This document shows positions 10,101 through 15,637 of a stretch of 20,557 nucleotides of DNA, in pieces; the first letter of the stretch is position 1; each line of letters begins with the position of its first letter. A program made the position numbers and the translations under genes. The stretch comes from a virus: positions 1-20,557 of IMG/VR virus record IMGVR_UViG_3300021961_007995; one strand, given 5' to 3'. The notes beneath the pieces were generated by a model, which had not been told where the DNA came from, ran no database searches, and worked only from the letters and a program-made list of their open reading frames with translations.

Positions 10101-12863
10101 CTTGAGGTTCTTGGTAATGCTGCCGTGAAACAGCTTTAGCGGCTGGCCTTGCTCATCCACCACCTTGCTGTCGCCAAACCACGCCTTGAACTGCGGCGTG
10201 TCGGTCTTGCGCTGGCCTAGCGAGTCGAACAGCTCGGCTGGTTCGGCACCGACCTGCGGCTCCGCAGCAGGTGGCCTTTGCTGCAAGTTCTTGACTAAAA
10301 TCTCAGGCAAAATGTCAACTACCTGTCCATCGCGGGTAGTCCAAACATGCTTGAGTTTATCAATCGTTACTTCTGTTCCTGCACCAGCAGCCTCTTGCAA
10401 AGCTGCCGTGTCGGCAACAATCATAACGTCTTTGTTTTTAGATAAACTGAAGAACGGGCCACCGGGTTCCCCAGTTTTTGTTGGCCCAAAATAAACAACT
10501 GGCTTTTGAGTTTTGCCATAGCCGCCTTCCTTCGGACGCACCAAGCCGGACTCAATCATGTCCTGCACTTGATCCATAGAAGTTAGCCGACCACTCAAAA
10601 GCGAATCTTTGTCAAACGAATACTCAACGGTTCCTTTGCCGCGAAACTTGTCGCCACGGTTTATAACAACGCCGCCTTGCGTTGGAGCTTGCTGAGCTTG
10701 CGGCTCGAACATCGGCGGCTTGCCAGCTTCCGTGAACTGCGCACGGTACTTCTCGTAGAACTGCTGCAACGGCATTCCGCTTTCGCGGGCAAGCGTGTGG
10801 ACCATGCGGGTCTGCATGACCGACAGCGCCTTTGCGTTGTCCTTGCCGATGTTGGGGATCCTGACGTTCTGCTCGTAGAACAGGTTCTCGACGGCGCGGA
10901 TCTCGGCCTCAAGCGCCTTGTCGGCAGCGATGTCCTCGTCCACCTGCTTGGCTGCGGTCTCGAGCTGCTCGCGCAACTGCTTGCCCTGCTCCTCGGCCTC
11001 ACGCGCACTGAGCACGTTGGGGTTGTCAGACAGGCGCATGTCAAGGATGAGCGCACGGCCAAGGTCGGTGTCAGCCAGCGTAGACGCGAACTTGGCGGTC
11101 GGGATCTGGATGTCGGAGCCGTTGCGGATGGCTTCGCGAATGGACTCAATCTGGTCGGGCAGCAGCTTCAGCAGCTCGGCCTCGGTCATGCCAACGCCCT
11201 GCATGGCCTCAAGGAACCGCTCGGGCGCGACGTAAATGGTCTTCGCGTCAGCGCCACCAAGCTGCTCAAGCTGCTCAAGCTGGTTCTGTACGATGGTCTC
11301 GTAGACGTTGGGGTCGCGCTTGCGAACCTTGGACTCGGCGGCGTTGTTGGCGATGCCTTCGAGCACCTTCTTCTGCTGCTCAGCCATGGCTCGGCGCTGG
11401 TAGATGCCGCCGAACAGGGTGGGCGAACCAAAGGTTGGAGCCAGCAGGGCCTGACCCTTGAGGGTCATGAGGAACGTCTCGGTGATCCGGTCGCGGATCT
11501 CGGCTCGGCCCTTTTCGGTTGCGAACCGGGTATCCAGCTCTTCCTTGGTAAATGACCTGCCAAGGTCTTCGACAAGGATGTCCACGAACTCCTGCGCCGT
11601 TTCCGTGGTCAGCTCGGCAGCGCCAGTCTTGACGGCCTCCATGCCGTACCGCTTGCCGATTTCCGCCCACGTCGGCGCAGCCAGCGCCTTGGCCAGCTCC
11701 TTGGCGGTCATCTCCCCCAGCGTCTTTTTCAACGGCGCAGCGGCAGCGGAGAAGCCCAGCTTGTCCAAGGCACCTACGACAACGCCGGACACCGAGCTGG
11801 TGTAGTACGCGACCTCGGGCGAAACGCCCTGCTCAAGCTGCTCAAGGTAACTGAGGCCCGAATACGTCTCCATGGACTGGAGCGTCTGGCTGATGCCGCC
11901 AGCCTTGAAGAACCCGGCGATGCCCGCCAGAGGGGCTACAACGGGCGCTAGAGGCCCTGAAACCGCGCCGCCGATGGCAGTGGCCGCACCGGCAACGACA
12001 GCGCCTGTAGCGGCAGAACGGGGCAGGAAGGCGGCTTGCAGGGCAACCGACTGGGCAGCGGGCGCGAGGTAGCTACCAAAGCCTTCGCTGGCCACCGGCA
12101 ACTGGTTCAGCCGGTTGTTGATTTCGGCGATCCGCATACGGATTGGTTCGCCTTCGGACTTGAGACCCTGCTCATCCAAGAACTTGAGTTCGTGGCCGAG
12201 CTTTCCTTTCTCTGCCGTGAGCAGGCCAGCTTCCCACGCATTGGCACCGCTGGTCCACCACGACAGGTTGTCGAGGTCATCCTTGGCGATGGCCATGAAG
12301 CCGGGGTTGGTCAGATCCTGCGCCAGCGCCGGGTTGTTGCGCACCAAGTCGCGGCTTTGCAGGTCCATCACGTCAATCAACCTCTGAACGTCATCAGGGT
12401 TGCGATAAACAGTAGCTAAGTTGATGCCAAGCGATTGCGCCATGCGATTGGCGCGAGCTGCAAAATCAGAGTTTGTTTGATAGACCTGATCAAATGATGA
12501 AGTCAATCGCGCAGAATCCGCGGCAAACATTTCGCGAATGGTTTGGCGCGTTTCATCGATTGTAGGCGGCTCCTCCATCGCGGGCACAGGAGGCTGCTGA
12601 GGGATCATTCCCTGTTGCGGCTGGTCAAGCAGTGCCTGCATTCGCTGGGCAGCAAAGGCGTTCATCGGGCCGTCCACGGGCACCGGCTTGCTGGTGTCAA
12701 ATCCGGGCCGAACGCGAGCCTGCTCTACGATGTCGGAAGGCGCAGGGAGGCCTCGAGCTTGATCGATGATGTCAGGGCGAGGAGCTGGCGACTGCGGCTG
12801 CTGGCGCTGCGGGTCTTGGGTCAGCGACAGATCAGCCATGATTTCGTTGATGTCTTCGTTCAT
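1167..12863 (-). CDS. Giant multidomain ejected 'polyvalent' protein in the gp16 position
   Basis: One uninterrupted frame of 3,898 residues fills more than half the window. Recognisable parts in order: a Pro/Gln-rich N-terminus (to about 100); a conserved helical segment ending 'PGFMAIAKDDLDNLSWW' (about 110-215); Gly/Ala-rich hydrophobic helices (about 280-380); an ADP-ribosyltransferase-like module (about 886-1052, FHG at 912-914); a second, divergent one (about 1095-1335); a 'VHNL...GFGEITLIG' module (from about 1353); a 'YTLDNIV...' module (from about 1632); a pair around 1787-1937 ('GFYSALLRSMD', 'WSGLNEWL'); a module with 'HWQRDNVLAHLRMNDR' and 'VGGEGMKAFYDK' (about 2058-2500); a zincin-like HEMWH (2526-2530); coiled coils (about 2895-3075); and a hydrophobic C-terminal region (about 3525-3898). 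These modules recur in phage polyvalent proteins. The gene follows gp14- and gp15-like genes, so it occupies the place of T7 gp16, which is ejected into the host. No Shine-Dalgarno precedes the ATG. I see no transglycosylase or N4-type RNA polymerase motifs. Confidence 0.85.
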   Translation of the reverse strand: MNEDINEIMADLSLTQDPQRQQPQSPAPRPDIIDQARGLPAPSDIVEQARVRPGFDTSKPVPVDGPMNAFAAQRMQALLDQPQQGMIPQQPPVPAMEEPPTIDETRQTIREMFAADSARLTSSFDQVYQTNSDFAARANRMAQSLGINLATVYRNPDDVQRLIDVMDLQSRDLVRNNPALAQDLTNPGFMAIAKDDLDNLSWWTSGANAWEAGLLTAEKGKLGHELKFLDEQGLKSEGEPIRMRIAEINNRLNQLPVASEGFGSYLAPAAQSVALQAAFLPRSAATGAVVAGAATAIGGAVSGPLAPVVAPLAGIAGFFKAGGISQTLQSMETYSGLSYLEQLEQGVSPEVAYYTSSVSGVVVGALDKLGFSAAAAPLKKTLGEMTAKELAKALAAPTWAEIGKRYGMEAVKTGAAELTTETAQEFVDILVEDLGRSFTKEELDTRFATEKGRAEIRDRITETFLMTLKGQALLAPTFGSPTLFGGIYQRRAMAEQQKKVLEGIANNAAESKVRKRDPNVYETIVQNQLEQLEQLGGADAKTIYVAPERFLEAMQGVGMTEAELLKLLPDQIESIREAIRNGSDIQIPTAKFASTLADTDLGRALILDMRLSDNPNVLSAREAEEQGKQLREQLETAAKQVDEDIAADKALEAEIRAVENLFYEQNVRIPNIGKDNAKALSVMQTRMVHTLARESGMPLQQFYEKYRAQFTEAGKPPMFEPQAQQAPTQGGVVINRGDKFRGKGTVEYSFDKDSLLSGRLTSMDQVQDMIESGLVRPKEGGYGKTQKPVVYFGPTKTGEPGGPFFSLSKNKDVMIVADTAALQEAAGAGTEVTIDKLKHVWTTRDGQVVDILPEILVKNLQQRPPAAEPQVGAEPAELFDSLGQRKTDTPQFKAWFGDSKVVDEQGQPLKLFHGSITKNLKRFDLRKAVEVEGGIFFSSNPDVAQQYTYERAYGEIISEEPLGEVVEAYLSIQNPLEYQLKPGQQIVDAVEMGRAIRMAKDAGHDGLIIRNIDDSIGMTGDMGDVYVAFNPTQIKSVNNRGTFDPASANIFEQVEKLDADYMAAVERGDMETAQRMVDQAAKAAGYNQEGEHGLALGALAGGQFDPAMRGKNTRAASAELGFFFGSNKTARAYGQKTLRPESAADVSAATQSAFANIFNLVPAGTSKSLDFERDLGASAFAPDAMDEANPDAFIERIYAYANKILDDVEFRADELGNEADVLQAVEQARKQLEASVGMTDFESVTDVATVRVKLRMQNPLVHDQQGQQYRDRTYYDIIREAQAKGNDSVIIKNTYDGGPLDDIKVVFAPEQIKSADPITRDEQGNIIPLSRRFNLQSPSILEQLGEEARPRLMAVHNLTADNLRFADGIGGLAVPSVGVVTEEAGEVRGFGEITLIGTKSMIDPAREPVFTSDAYSQRFPDPKWRKPKVKDADALYNQVKDVSKEFGDELAYFVEELTGRRPNAGELLKKWLNSTAAKALWLRSQGETVTPILSDPQFEFQLSVDALERVRPVFAAWFKADKDAEPSDRAQLPELAQLEQAFANEYSKVLIDDGYTAEEAARLTNTTIENRNIGMIFEKMYFALRQGRKPDVYANREMVNKQLADREIEFRKWSEKKVFSKFDAPYLTLGRRSVPYTLDNIVDYMTRPENIVGAETMPFGVTPGSVRAATSERLESLEQMRKAAKSSITDETEYSKAADITSDKLGTYVDAVRSFSKYGGMDASDGAMRALAKFATRKTRTVEQLRKELAKEYYDAAKIPVEALKLGVEAAEALLKAPVPYFEAKPQRAVNLNEFAGAVIPQDATQETKDLLTKNGIPFTTYSLDTERTAVVRQFTQQLSQQRGDVLSQLADGPNPGFYSALLRSMDAVTAKALPANGWKDQIRGLVNKGTVKQAEVEWSGLNEWLDMQEGKVTKEAVVAFLQGNGVKVEAVILGARVDVPEYVNTRNAIRQKADELYALETNIQYFRTAITNFSGSPSEMQRIVDAFPYLQPLVGNPDAMLDRLFNDRKENLEKLSALEDELRYLRAKRDSLDKSLNISPAKFGQYVLPNGKDYREVLLILPTPSGPMSVSEIDARLKSLAYAMANTEDKESRDEMSQASDELRKERVKALAREPRFINDQHWQRDNVLAHLRMNDRVDADGKRVLFIEEVQSDWGQEGRERGFDAKAPDPQVVAAAEEKAKAARAARIARLAVVRQNTGIGTFEQALAAPNKDEAVRLYRETLNADEEYVRLRQEEDEAFSARDALYQQMSNVTAAIPRAPFVETTKGWVELALKKVMLIAAEGGYDRVAFTNGAENAERYNLSKRISKILYNQKNYALIALNKNGGEIFDQKVSPDKLHEYVGGEIAQKLTSESMRPTVMSREQYQSQYGLENMESQLIARQLSMGSQGPYGLLPDPTWFVVSNEKIIGEYQSQQAAQTSKKINVVQLEGVDLEVGGEGMKAFYDKIMPNYLNDLLAKFGKTKSKMVNVEGIGEHLGFDVTPELLDKISEGLPLFSPKQRGTFDPRTLVSAIMSGGKSDTVMHEMWHYYFVMLERFALAGDAPPKLAQDFDTLLAWLKVPGATADERLAAWRNMTFEQRKPYHENTAYAWEIWLAKGEAPSVELEGIFKRMLRWFRETYNDIVTELKALYRQNYGRELILPTSEIEQIFARALASQEEIDRAMMVRNIQFPYSDAEQAQMRPETLGALKEMWEEMVEEAVINVTGKSISDMQWLSGAETPAMREMQKRHDTLREQVREQVAEQVRMEPIYRAMRHFQTGEMVAEDGTVSNAGSNYKLNSRMTQALLPEGKTLTNLRGMTNRKGLDPSEVAQWYGYPDGKTFVAALANAKPMTEEIKERTDKRMLEEHGDLVNPVQRQRAIERAINNDTRTQFLAAVLRHTDMALRKSVDALSPAAVKQVEQATAKLAELKQTREALRAQLRQAEEAKLAEVIDATNEQLRDNQRAIARERRKISGPITPVRDLVKAAERNADQTLATKKVGEVSSYRYGQQQARASRDAQEAVKKMDLAEVVRAQQKELILHALTKKAAEFEDFVADKLDDYRKFTKDTEKLRKTRDMDLVNVAKAILASYGMGVEVDGIDKRLERFKEANPELYAEFEGLITDAKANARPYRELTVEEFQAVTDAVDRLWYEAKRRLEVGKEGERQALGEVVDLMTDRLVKIGLDPVLPGTTGKETEAEKLAVQIVDMASCVTRIQHWCNKMDELTFGLEAGVFTKNIWRRIQNATSEYLLARDKEIKELADLSKALYTGGPTIYSKHLGYTFGRDRGHSGKAEILGMLLHMGNRDNLERLLTGRQITELGHPDKGKPWGAIDEVTGEPDTSRFIAAVQEFIADGTLTQADFDWVQSMWDKIEQVTENYVQPSHKLQTGDYLDLIPPDSFTIRFKDGTVKTYKGGYIPSKIDPAVSSKGRDIENFTELEQDVRQRRPKAADGMTKKRVQGVREPRIMDPMLVVQAIDEELRYSVLGPAINDVLKIANDERLNEAMNRFDRGFIKKTLIPWLNVVATQRITQPPLGGQLSGRVFTGLRTSVAMQALGFNVLNAAQNITGIPTGIYKAGPITYAKAVAQFLYNPKKVIDVIVNSDGIMAERLRLTMFDAETEMKRIFENPSAFNTTMTYVRSSMMILQKVSQNLIDITVWLASYNKAMRSMGADKNNAEAHAEAVRRARETVTLTQYSQRPEDVAKIEVKPAEVRVFTQFFGYINGLAQLAGGEWKKYIRSDLGLPSKAAGLVYIYLLCWLAPSLINDLLKRAATDDWEDEDDNGYIDGMFYDVAIKPSMQSVPVVGQVAELAANGFDDKPYNDRLNIAPAVSMVSGAVSEAAKSANKWIRSGELGEEQIYDWITLMGYLTKFPTRPFVKPLDYEAQVEAGKVTPTSSYDYYRGLITGRASPESKQ
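4944..5321 (-). other. Zincin-like metallopeptidase module of the giant protein
   Basis: An HEMWH motif (HExxH) lies at residues 2526-2530, nucleotides 5274-5288. It is preceded by 'SDTVM' and followed 64 residues later by a conserved-looking 'AYAWEIWLAKGEAPS', in which Glu2594 is a candidate third zinc ligand. An amphipathic helical stretch 'LEGIFKRMLRWFRETYND' comes next. The layout matches zincin domains found in other phage polyvalent proteins. It could process the giant protein itself or cleave a host envelope or cytoplasmic target; this is inferred. Confidence 0.6.
5364..6689 (-). other. 'VLAHLRMNDR / VGGEGM' module of the giant protein
   Basis: Residues about 2058-2500 form a large recurrent phage module: 'VLLILPTP' at the start, 'HWQRDNVLAHLRMNDR', 'GKRVLFIEEVQSDWGQEGRE', 'WVELALKKVMLIAAEGGYDRVAFTNG', 'AERYNLSK' and 'LEVGGEGMKAFYDKIMPNYL'. 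The pattern is strongly conserved among polyvalent proteins; its biochemical role is not known to me. The DNA is markedly AT-rich for this window (for example about 27% GC at 5881-5940 and about 42% at 5581-5640, against about 67% at 4621-4680). Confidence 0.6.
7053..8816 (-). other. Middle block of recurrent polyvalent-protein modules
   Basis: Residues about 1350-1937 hold several modules that I recall from other giant phage proteins but whose function I cannot name: 'MAVHNLTADNLRFADGIGG...GFGEITLIGT' (1352 on), 'RSVPYTLDNIVDYMTR...GSVRA' (1632 on), 'NLNEFAGAVIP...LLTKNGIPFTTY' (1788 on) and 'GFYSALLRSMDAV...WSGLNEWLDMQEGKVTKEAVVAFL' (1856-1925). Base composition is uneven across the block. 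Confidence 0.45.
8859..9581 (-). other. ADP-ribosyltransferase-like module 2 of the giant protein
   Basis: Residues about 1095-1335 repeat the same plan in divergent form: 'ELGFFFGSNKTARAYGQ', 'VKLRMQNPLVHD', 'NDSVIIKNTYDGG', 'KVVFAPEQIKSADP' and 'NIIPLSRRFN'. The segment matching 'FHG' in module 1 is not evident, so this copy may be catalytically altered or belong to a sister subfamily. Confidence 0.6.
9708..10208 (-). other. ADP-ribosyltransferase-like module 1 of the giant protein
   Basis: Residues about 886-1052 begin 'TPQFKAWFGDSKVVDEQGQP' and continue 'LFHG' (His913), 'GGIFFSSNPDVAQQY', 'AYLSIQNPLEY', 'AGHDGLIIRN' and 'VYVAFNPTQIKSV', ending in an 'RGTFDP' linker. This order of FHG, an FFS-N-VA--Y block and a Y-V-F-P-QIKS strand is the recurrent phage ART-like (also labelled barnase/EndoU-like) toxin module. 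Known phage ARTs, such as Alt and ModA of T4, modify host proteins. The target here is unknown, and whether the fold is ART or nuclease cannot be settled by eye. Confidence 0.7.
12219..12536 (-). other. N-terminal conserved helical segment of the giant protein
   Basis: Residues about 110-215 carry an 'A.rA..mA...GI....v.rn.d....' pattern followed by 'NPALAQDLTNP' and 'AIAKDDLDNLSWW'. I recall the same layout near the N-terminus of other very large phage internal proteins. Its function is unknown; it may be a packaging or ejection handle. Confidence 0.45.
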
Positions 12864-12893
12864 TATGCGTTTTGAGTTGTTTGCGTTTGTGGC
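12864..12893 (-). promoter_or_regulatory. Unusual A/C-rich leader before the giant gene
   Basis: The 30 nt between the gp15-like stop and the ATG of the giant gene contain no GGAG-like ribosome site. In the transcript the stretch is rich in A and C and poor in G, so it should be unstructured. Translation may start through ribosomal protein S1 binding or by coupling to the upstream gene. The next in-frame ATG (residue 9) also lacks a ribosome site. Confidence 0.4.
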
Positions 12894-14834
12894 CTACGGA
12901 CGATATGGAATCTTGACGGCGCTCTTTTTTGCTTTCTCGGCAAACAAGGCCATCATGATGTTTGCAGGAGTAGCTGGCGCTCCTTCAAGACGAAGACCGC
13001 GAGCAAGTCGCAGCTTATCGCTTTCTTCAATAACGTCAGTTCGATCTAACGCAGGGCTTTGTGCCCAAAAAATCTTTTTGGTTCCAACCTGAATGTAGGC
13101 ATCTTTCATCTGCGATGCCGTGACCGCGCCAGCCATTTGCTGGGCAGGCGTGTATTGCGATGGAGCGCCGTAGTCCTTGATGAACAGGATCGGGCCTTCC
13201 TGCTGCATCTGCTGACGATATCGCAGAGCCGTCGCGTCGATGACCTTGGTTTGCAGCGTCTGCGCGTCGAGGTTGCCGCCAAGGTTGGCGCGTTGCAGGT
13301 CGATGGAACGCTGAAACTCGTTGAGCTTTGCCCGCTCTTCGGCGCTAGTGATCTTGGTGCCGGGAGGCGTAGTGATTACGCCAGCGTCATATGCGCCCTG
13401 AATCACCATCTCGGTGTATTCGCTTGCAGGCATCGCACCGCCACGGCTGATGCCATTGACGGCATCCCAGTAAGATTCGGCCTTTTTGTAGTCTTCTGGG
13501 GGCATCAGCACGCTGTAGGTGCTGCGGAACTTCTCCAGCGTCATGTTGGGCCTGCCGTCAGGAGTGTTCATCGCAAGCGCCTGCGGGTCGTTCTGCGCCA
13601 TCCAGCGCACCTTCATCAGCGCATCGCTGAAGCCACTTTCCTGCGAGCTGTCGATAGCCTTTTTGACATCGCTTTGCAGACCCCAATCTGACACGGTTTT
13701 GCGGATCTCCTCGGGAGCCATCTCAAGCGGCATCCCTCGGTTGGCGTTGATCCAACCAACAACCACGCCAAGCGACTCGCTGCGGCGGCGCTCGATGTCT
13801 AACGAGTCAATCTGGTATTCAGCCTTGACGATGTTGGTGGCGCTCTGCTTGACCTCAGCAGGAATGCGCCTGTCGGCGAACAGCTTGTTGACGTATTCGG
13901 TGCGCTCCTTGAGCGTGCCTAGCTTGCGGGCCTCGGCAGCCACAAGCTCCGACTGCTGCAAGATGCCGGACTGACCAACGCGCTCCTGCAACTGCGTACG
14001 GGCAGGATCCTGAATCTCGGCAGCGTTGGCCTCGAGGTATTTGACGGCTTCGTCGGGACGCTTGTCGGCGATCAGCGCCTGCACAATGTTGGAGTGCAGC
14101 CCAGTGCGAGCTTTGCCTAGCGCGTCCTGTTTGACCTCGGGTGACGCACCGTTCATGTCCGCGATCTGCTCGACCTCGGTCAGCAACGCCTTCTTGTAGT
14201 CGTTGTAGTCCTTGAGAAACTGCGCGGCATCCATGGGGTCACCCATAGGCGTGCTCTCGCGCAGGTAGCTCATGTAGGAGTCCGATGCCGACTGGTTCAG
14301 GTTCTCGGCGCGAGCTACCGATTGCGCCTGCACATAGTTTTTGTGCTGCGCCTCGTAGTGCGAATCCATGTCCGTGACCACGCCGCGCATGTAGCGGCCT
14401 GCGCTGGCACGGAACATCTGCTTCTGCACGTCGTTGTCGAGGCTGTCCTCGATCTCGCGGAACTTCTTATCAAGGTCTTCGCGGGTGCCCTTGTACGAAG
14501 TGATCGCGGCGTTGCCGAGCTTGTATCTGTAGCCCACGTCCTTGCCAGCAAAGATGTTGGTGCTGTAGTCGTAGAGCTGGTTGTACGCTTCCTTGGTGCG
14601 GGCATCATCAAGCTGGTTCTGCATCCGCTGCTGCTTGATCTGCTCCTGCTCCTGCATCCGCTGCTGGAGTACGTCGGTGCGCACGGCTGCGGCACCAAGA
14701 CCCTGCAAGCCCTGCGCAACCGCATCCATCTGCTGCGGCGAGAAGTCGCGGACAGGCGTAGGACTCGGTGCCTGCAAAGGCACCATGGAGCCGGGCTGAT
14801 AGTCAACCGTCGTGAAGCGTGGGACTTGAACCAT
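12894..14834 (-). CDS. gp15-like internal virion (core) protein
   Basis: This protein has 646 residues from the ATG at 14834, chosen because that codon lies 2 nt after the TAA of the upstream gene, whereas the longest frame would overlap it. It is largely helical and rich in Gln, Ala, Asp and Glu. A strongly coiled-coil stretch near the N-terminus ('LQQRMQEQEQIKQQRMQNQL') is followed by long helical repeats. There is no signal peptide or membrane helix. I recognise it mainly by position and character: it follows a gp14-like gene, precedes a gp16-position giant, and its size is close to T7 gp15 (747 residues). T7 gp15 forms part of the internal core and, after ejection, of the conduit for DNA across the periplasm. 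The 3' end (about 12894-13090) is AT-richer than the rest. An enzymatic role is not visible. Confidence 0.6.
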   Translation of the reverse strand: MVQVPRFTTVDYQPGSMVPLQAPSPTPVRDFSPQQMDAVAQGLQGLGAAAVRTDVLQQRMQEQEQIKQQRMQNQLDDARTKEAYNQLYDYSTNIFAGKDVGYRYKLGNAAITSYKGTREDLDKKFREIEDSLDNDVQKQMFRASAGRYMRGVVTDMDSHYEAQHKNYVQAQSVARAENLNQSASDSYMSYLRESTPMGDPMDAAQFLKDYNDYKKALLTEVEQIADMNGASPEVKQDALGKARTGLHSNIVQALIADKRPDEAVKYLEANAAEIQDPARTQLQERVGQSGILQQSELVAAEARKLGTLKERTEYVNKLFADRRIPAEVKQSATNIVKAEYQIDSLDIERRRSESLGVVVGWINANRGMPLEMAPEEIRKTVSDWGLQSDVKKAIDSSQESGFSDALMKVRWMAQNDPQALAMNTPDGRPNMTLEKFRSTYSVLMPPEDYKKAESYWDAVNGISRGGAMPASEYTEMVIQGAYDAGVITTPPGTKITSAEERAKLNEFQRSIDLQRANLGGNLDAQTLQTKVIDATALRYRQQMQQEGPILFIKDYGAPSQYTPAQQMAGAVTASQMKDAYIQVGTKKIFWAQSPALDRTDVIEESDKLRLARGLRLEGAPATPANIMMALFAEKAKKSAVKIPYRP

Positions 14835-14836
14835 GG

Positions 14837-15637
14837 TTATCCGAGGTTGCTGGGGTAGTAGCCGCCGTACTGACGGGCAACAGCCCACTGGCCAGCCACC
14901 TGACCAGCGGAGCCAAGCAGGCTGCTTGCGGCGATGCCGACCGGCTTGATGGTGCCAGCGGTCACGCCAAGGTTCTGCGCGGTAAGGCCAGCCATCGCGG
15001 CCTCGTTCATGTAGTTCACACCCTGCATACGAGCCGCAGCCGCCTGCCGCACGGTGTTGGAGTTGATGGTCAGCACGTCGATTTCGGTGACCACGTCGCC
15101 CGTGGCCATGACCTCGGCGGCGCTACCGACACCAGCTTGTACGCCTCGAGCAGCCAGCGAGGCACGCGCAGCGCCCTTCTGCTGGCCTGCACGCATGGTG
15201 TATTGGCCGATCTGCCGCTGGCCAGCCTCCATGATGTTCTGCGCCTGCACCTCGGCGTTTCTCGCGTTGAGGGCCGACATCGACCGCTGGAACTCAGCCG
15301 CGAGCTTCTGGCTCTTGAGCTGGTACTTCTGCGTCTTGGCGGCGTAGAAAGAACCGATGGCGCTGTTGAGCGCACCAGCGATGCCAAGGATCAAGCCTGC
15401 GCTGGCGAGGGCAGACATACCGCCACCACCAGTGCCAGCTCCAGCTTCGGTGCCGCCAGAGCTGAACATGTCCATGCGCTGCTGCTGCGTAAGACCGCCA
15501 TACTGGCTAGGCGCAGACTGCGCGAGCAGTCCCTGATTCGCCATCATTGGGTCGCGCAAGTTCAAAACATCTTGAGGCAGAACGCCCGGAGCAACAGGCG
15601 TGTACCTCATATAGCGATAGTTAGGACCAGCCATCAT
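14837..15637 (-). CDS. gp14-like internal virion protein
   Basis: This protein has 266 residues. A Gly/Ala-rich hydrophobic segment (about 61-98) that could insert in a membrane is followed by a long helix (99-160). The family signature comes next: 'GAARASLAARGVQAGVGSAAEVMATGDVVTEIDVLTINSN' (residues 155-194), the 'sLA.rGv..gsGSa.dvl......E.DaLTIr.Na' pattern of virion core proteins of the T7 gp14 type. A second hydrophobic stretch lies at 228-250. In T7, gp14 is ejected first and is thought to form the outer-membrane channel. The start overlaps the stop of the upstream gene. There are two consecutive ATGs (15637 and 15634); GGAGG at 15641-15645 is 3 nt from the first and 6 nt from the second, so the true start may be 15634. 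Confidence 0.75.
   Translation of the reverse strand: MMAGPNYRYMRYTPVAPGVLPQDVLNLRDPMMANQGLLAQSAPSQYGGLTQQQRMDMFSSGGTEAGAGTGGGGMSALASAGLILGIAGALNSAIGSFYAAKTQKYQLKSQKLAAEFQRSMSALNARNAEVQAQNIMEAGQRQIGQYTMRAGQQKGAARASLAARGVQAGVGSAAEVMATGDVVTEIDVLTINSNTVRQAAAARMQGVNYMNEAAMAGLTAQNLGVTAGTIKPVGIAASSLLGSAGQVAGQWAVARQYGGYYPSNLG

Noticed and set aside
11261-11285. Short tandem ctcaagctg repeat
   Set aside because: It encodes a QLEQLEQ heptad-like coiled-coil stretch and is explained by coding constraint; too short to treat as a DNA repeat element.
10677-11555. A 292-residue rightward open frame opposite the giant gene
   Set aside because: Leu/Val/Gly-rich antisense shadow with no domain. The opposite strand encodes conserved-looking coiled-coil sequence of the giant protein.
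1167-12863. Giant protein as an N4-type virion RNA polymerase
   Set aside because: Size and virion location resemble N4 vRNAP, but I find no T/DxxGR-type or other single-subunit RNA polymerase motifs. GR-containing spots such as TFGRDRG do not fit the spacing, and the recognisable modules are ART-like, zincin-like and polyvalent modules.
14835-14888. N-terminal extension of the gp15-like frame by 18 residues
   Set aside because: It overlaps the end of the gp14-like gene and reads as unrelated Arg/Pro/Gln sequence. The ATG at 14834, 2 nt after the upstream stop, is the natural start in this tightly packed operon.
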